From Chloroflexota bacterium (GTDB lineage Bacteria > Chloroflexota > Anaerolineae > Anaerolineales > UBA11579), in NCBI GenBank assembly GCA_023485685.1, contig JAMCZK010000046.1, positions 1 through 62,998 on the forward strand: a stretch of DNA of 62,998 bases, written 5' to 3'. The notes beneath the pieces are model-generated. The model did no database searches and was not told the DNA's origin. It saw nothing but the letters and a program-made list of their open reading frames with translations. A program made the position numbers and the translations under genes. Shown piece by piece: positions 61,756 through 62,998 of this stretch. The stretch's first letter is position 1, and each line of letters starts with the position of its first letter.

Positions 61756-62820
61756 TCACGCTTTCTTGACCGCCACCCGCTCCCCCAAGATGCCGGTCGG
61801 TCTGAAGATCAGGACCATGACCAGCATAGTGAAGGCGATGGCGTCTTTAAGCTGATAAGCCGCCGGGATATTCAGGCCTTGCAGGAAGAGGCTGGGGCCC
61901 ACGGATTCGATCAACCCCAGGAACAAACCGCCTAGCATGGCGCCAGGAATATTGCCAATACCGCCAAGCACTGCGGCGGTAAATGCTTTAATCCCTGGTA
62001 TGAAGCCCATGAAGTAAGAGATATTACGGAACATCAGGGCGTAAAGCACCCCTGCAGCTCCGGCCATCGCCGCGCCCAGCACAAAGGTCCGCACGATGGT
62101 GTTATCCACATTGATACCCATGAGCGCGGCGACGTCCTTGTCCTCCGCTACTGCGCGCATGGCTTTGCCTGCTTTTGTGTTTTGTACATACAAATAGAGA
62201 ACGTACATTAGAAGCGCCGAGGAAACAATGACCAGGAGTTCTATCTTTCCAATGTTGAACCCTTCAGCCAGAGTAATGCTGCCGCTCAATGCGTCAATAT
62301 CCGGATACGGTTTGAATTTTGAGCCGAAAAGGCCGCGGAAAATATATTGGAGGAAGAAAGATGCCCCGATGGCTGTGATTAATGGTACGAGGCGGGGCGC
62401 CCGGCGCAGCGGCCGATACGCAATCCGTTCAAGCAGGAACGCCACGGTTACCGAAGTAAGGATGGCGGCAATAAAGATCAACAACAATCCGACAACCGGA
62501 TTGGATTGCAGAAACCCTGAGCGATTAATCCCGTCGGCTACGAAGTAGCCGATATAAGCACCACTCATAAACACTTCGCTGTGCGCGAAATTTATCATCC
62601 GCAAGACGCCATATACCAGTGTGTAACCCAGTGCAATGAGTGAGTAAATGCTTCCCTGTGCCAACCCGGACACAACGATTTCAAACCACTGGGTTAAGGT
62701 GTAGCGTCCCGCCACTAACGTGGCGAAGGACCCGTAAATAATGGCGCCCAAAAGAAAAGCACCCACAATCCACATAAAGACATCTGTGGCGCTGATGCGC
62801 TCGCGCAATCGTTGCAGCAT
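61756..62820 (-). CDS. livH: Branched-chain amino acid ABC transporter permease, LivH-type
   Basis: 354 residues. Membrane permease with LIALGYTLVYGVLRMINFAHSEVFMSGAY and the EAA-like GKAMRAVAEDKDVAALMGIN, both diagnostic. ATG 62820 has a GAGGAG site. The upstream gene (binding-protein tail at 62920) is separated by a strong hairpin, which may reduce permease levels compared with the binding protein. Confidence 0.95.
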   Translation of the reverse strand: MLQRLRERISATDVFMWIVGAFLLGAIIYGSFATLVAGRYTLTQWFEIVVSGLAQGSIYSLIALGYTLVYGVLRMINFAHSEVFMSGAYIGYFVADGINRSGFLQSNPVVGLLLIFIAAILTSVTVAFLLERIAYRPLRRAPRLVPLITAIGASFFLQYIFRGLFGSKFKPYPDIDALSGSITLAEGFNIGKIELLVIVSSALLMYVLYLYVQNTKAGKAMRAVAEDKDVAALMGINVDNTIVRTFVLGAAMAGAAGVLYALMFRNISYFMGFIPGIKAFTAAVLGGIGNIPGAMLGGLFLGLIESVGPSLFLQGLNIPAAYQLKDAIAFTMLVMVLIFRPTGILGERVAVKKA

Positions 62821-62843
62821 GAGCTTCTCCTCGGTTAGAGTTT

Positions 62844-62883
62844 AAGAATGAGCCGGGTGACAAAATACGCCCGGCTCATTCTT
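62844..62883 (-). terminator. 14-bp perfect hairpin between the binding-protein gene and livH
   Basis: Arms AAGAATGAGCCGGG (62844-62857) and CCCGGCTCATTCTT (62870-62883) with a 12-nt loop. On the minus strand it follows the binding-protein stop and has only a weak T-rich tail, so it may be a partial terminator or processing site. Confidence 0.75.
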
Positions 62884-62919
62884 TATTTCTTTACCAACTC
62901 AAAAGCGAGTCTAGTTCAG

Positions 62920-62998
62920 TTAGCCTTTTTTGACTAGGGTGTCCAGACCGGTGTATTGGTCAACAGGTCCGCCGTGCCGTCCACGTTCTCCTGGGGTT
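62920..62998 (-). CDS. C-terminal end of a probable Liv substrate-binding protein, truncated by the window
   Basis: On the minus strand one frame stays open from the edge to a TAA at 62922-62920, encoding ...PQENVDGTADLLTNTGLDTLVKKG. The Lys-Lys-Gly end and its place just before livH fit the periplasmic amino-acid-binding protein that normally starts such operons. Only about 25 residues are visible, so the call rests mainly on context. Confidence 0.6.
   Translation of the reverse strand, partial: TPGERGRHGGPVDQYTGLDTLVKKG

Noticed and set aside
1-62998. tRNA, rRNA or known riboswitches
   Set aside because: I looked in all gaps over about 100 nt and saw no cloverleaf or conserved riboswitch core; the multi-hairpin element at 40991 does not match a tRNA.

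Overview
The window looks like a stretch of chromosome from a Chloroflexota bacterium, most likely an Anaerolineae-type lineage. This is inferred from gene families, not from a marker phylogeny. The indicators are tandem DUF2298 / Chlor_Arch_YYY membrane proteins, a cytidylate kinase-acyltransferase fusion, many TTG/GTG starts, lipoprotein signal peptides, and abundant short palindromic intergenic repeats. I found no rRNA or tRNA gene, no CRISPR array, no transposase and no phage module.

Layout. 1-11.3 kb: four membrane proteins of the GT39/PMT and YYY type, probably an envelope glycosylation or glycan-export cluster; the first is cut by the window edge. 11.3-16 kb: Cmk-PlsC fusion and a large multi-domain histidine kinase. 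16-20.6 kb: rpoC with its own promoter and long leader, ending in a bidirectional terminator. 20.6-24.6 kb (minus): polysaccharide deacetylase lipoprotein, glycosidase-like protein, SH3-like protein, HD hydrolase. 24.7-28.6 kb (minus): phnD-phnC-phnE-type importer with an unusual PhnE. 28.9-32.2 kb (plus): folC, a Gmad2 lipoprotein, an SDR and a small membrane ORF. 32.4-40.9 kb (minus): coiled-coil protein, coaD, recG, fakB, fakA, an Rpe-Asp23 fusion and a Ser/Thr kinase. 41.2-46.0 kb: SH3b protein, LuxR-HTH/sensor protein, DUF971, LuxR-HTH/hydrolase, OsmC, EamA transporter. 46.2-52.8 kb (minus): Hsp20, an OmpR-type regulator and a tight five-gene phospho-signalling operon (PQQ-propeller Ser/Thr kinase, PP2C, J-domain/vWA protein, zinc-ribbon/FHA protein, 80-aa protein). 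52.9-58.4 kb (minus): an MTA/SAH-deaminase-like amidohydrolase fused to a CYTH-like domain, CinA-like protein, FAD oxidoreductase and ornithine-cyclodeaminase family protein. 58.4-63 kb (minus): livF, livG, livM, livH and the tail of the substrate-binding protein.

How the genes work together. The kinase, PP2C phosphatase and FHA reader form a write/erase/read set, with the J/vWA protein as a candidate chaperone-linked effector. FakA and FakB are the two halves of a fatty-acid kinase and lie beside an Asp23 domain, as is common elsewhere. The Liv operon lies upstream of two amino-acid-catabolic-type enzymes, suggesting import and oxidation of amino acids.

The most interesting signals are structural. 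A roughly 60-bp palindromic repeat sits just 3' of four separate stop codons, and one copy carries a nested 25-nt insert. G/C-rich palindromes are inserted in frame inside folC and recG. A perfect 25-bp inverted repeat spans the junction of the Rpe-Asp23 fusion. A 143-nt multi-hairpin element has 13-bp terminal inverted repeats. Several unusual domain fusions are also present. No database search was possible, so names rest on motif recognition.
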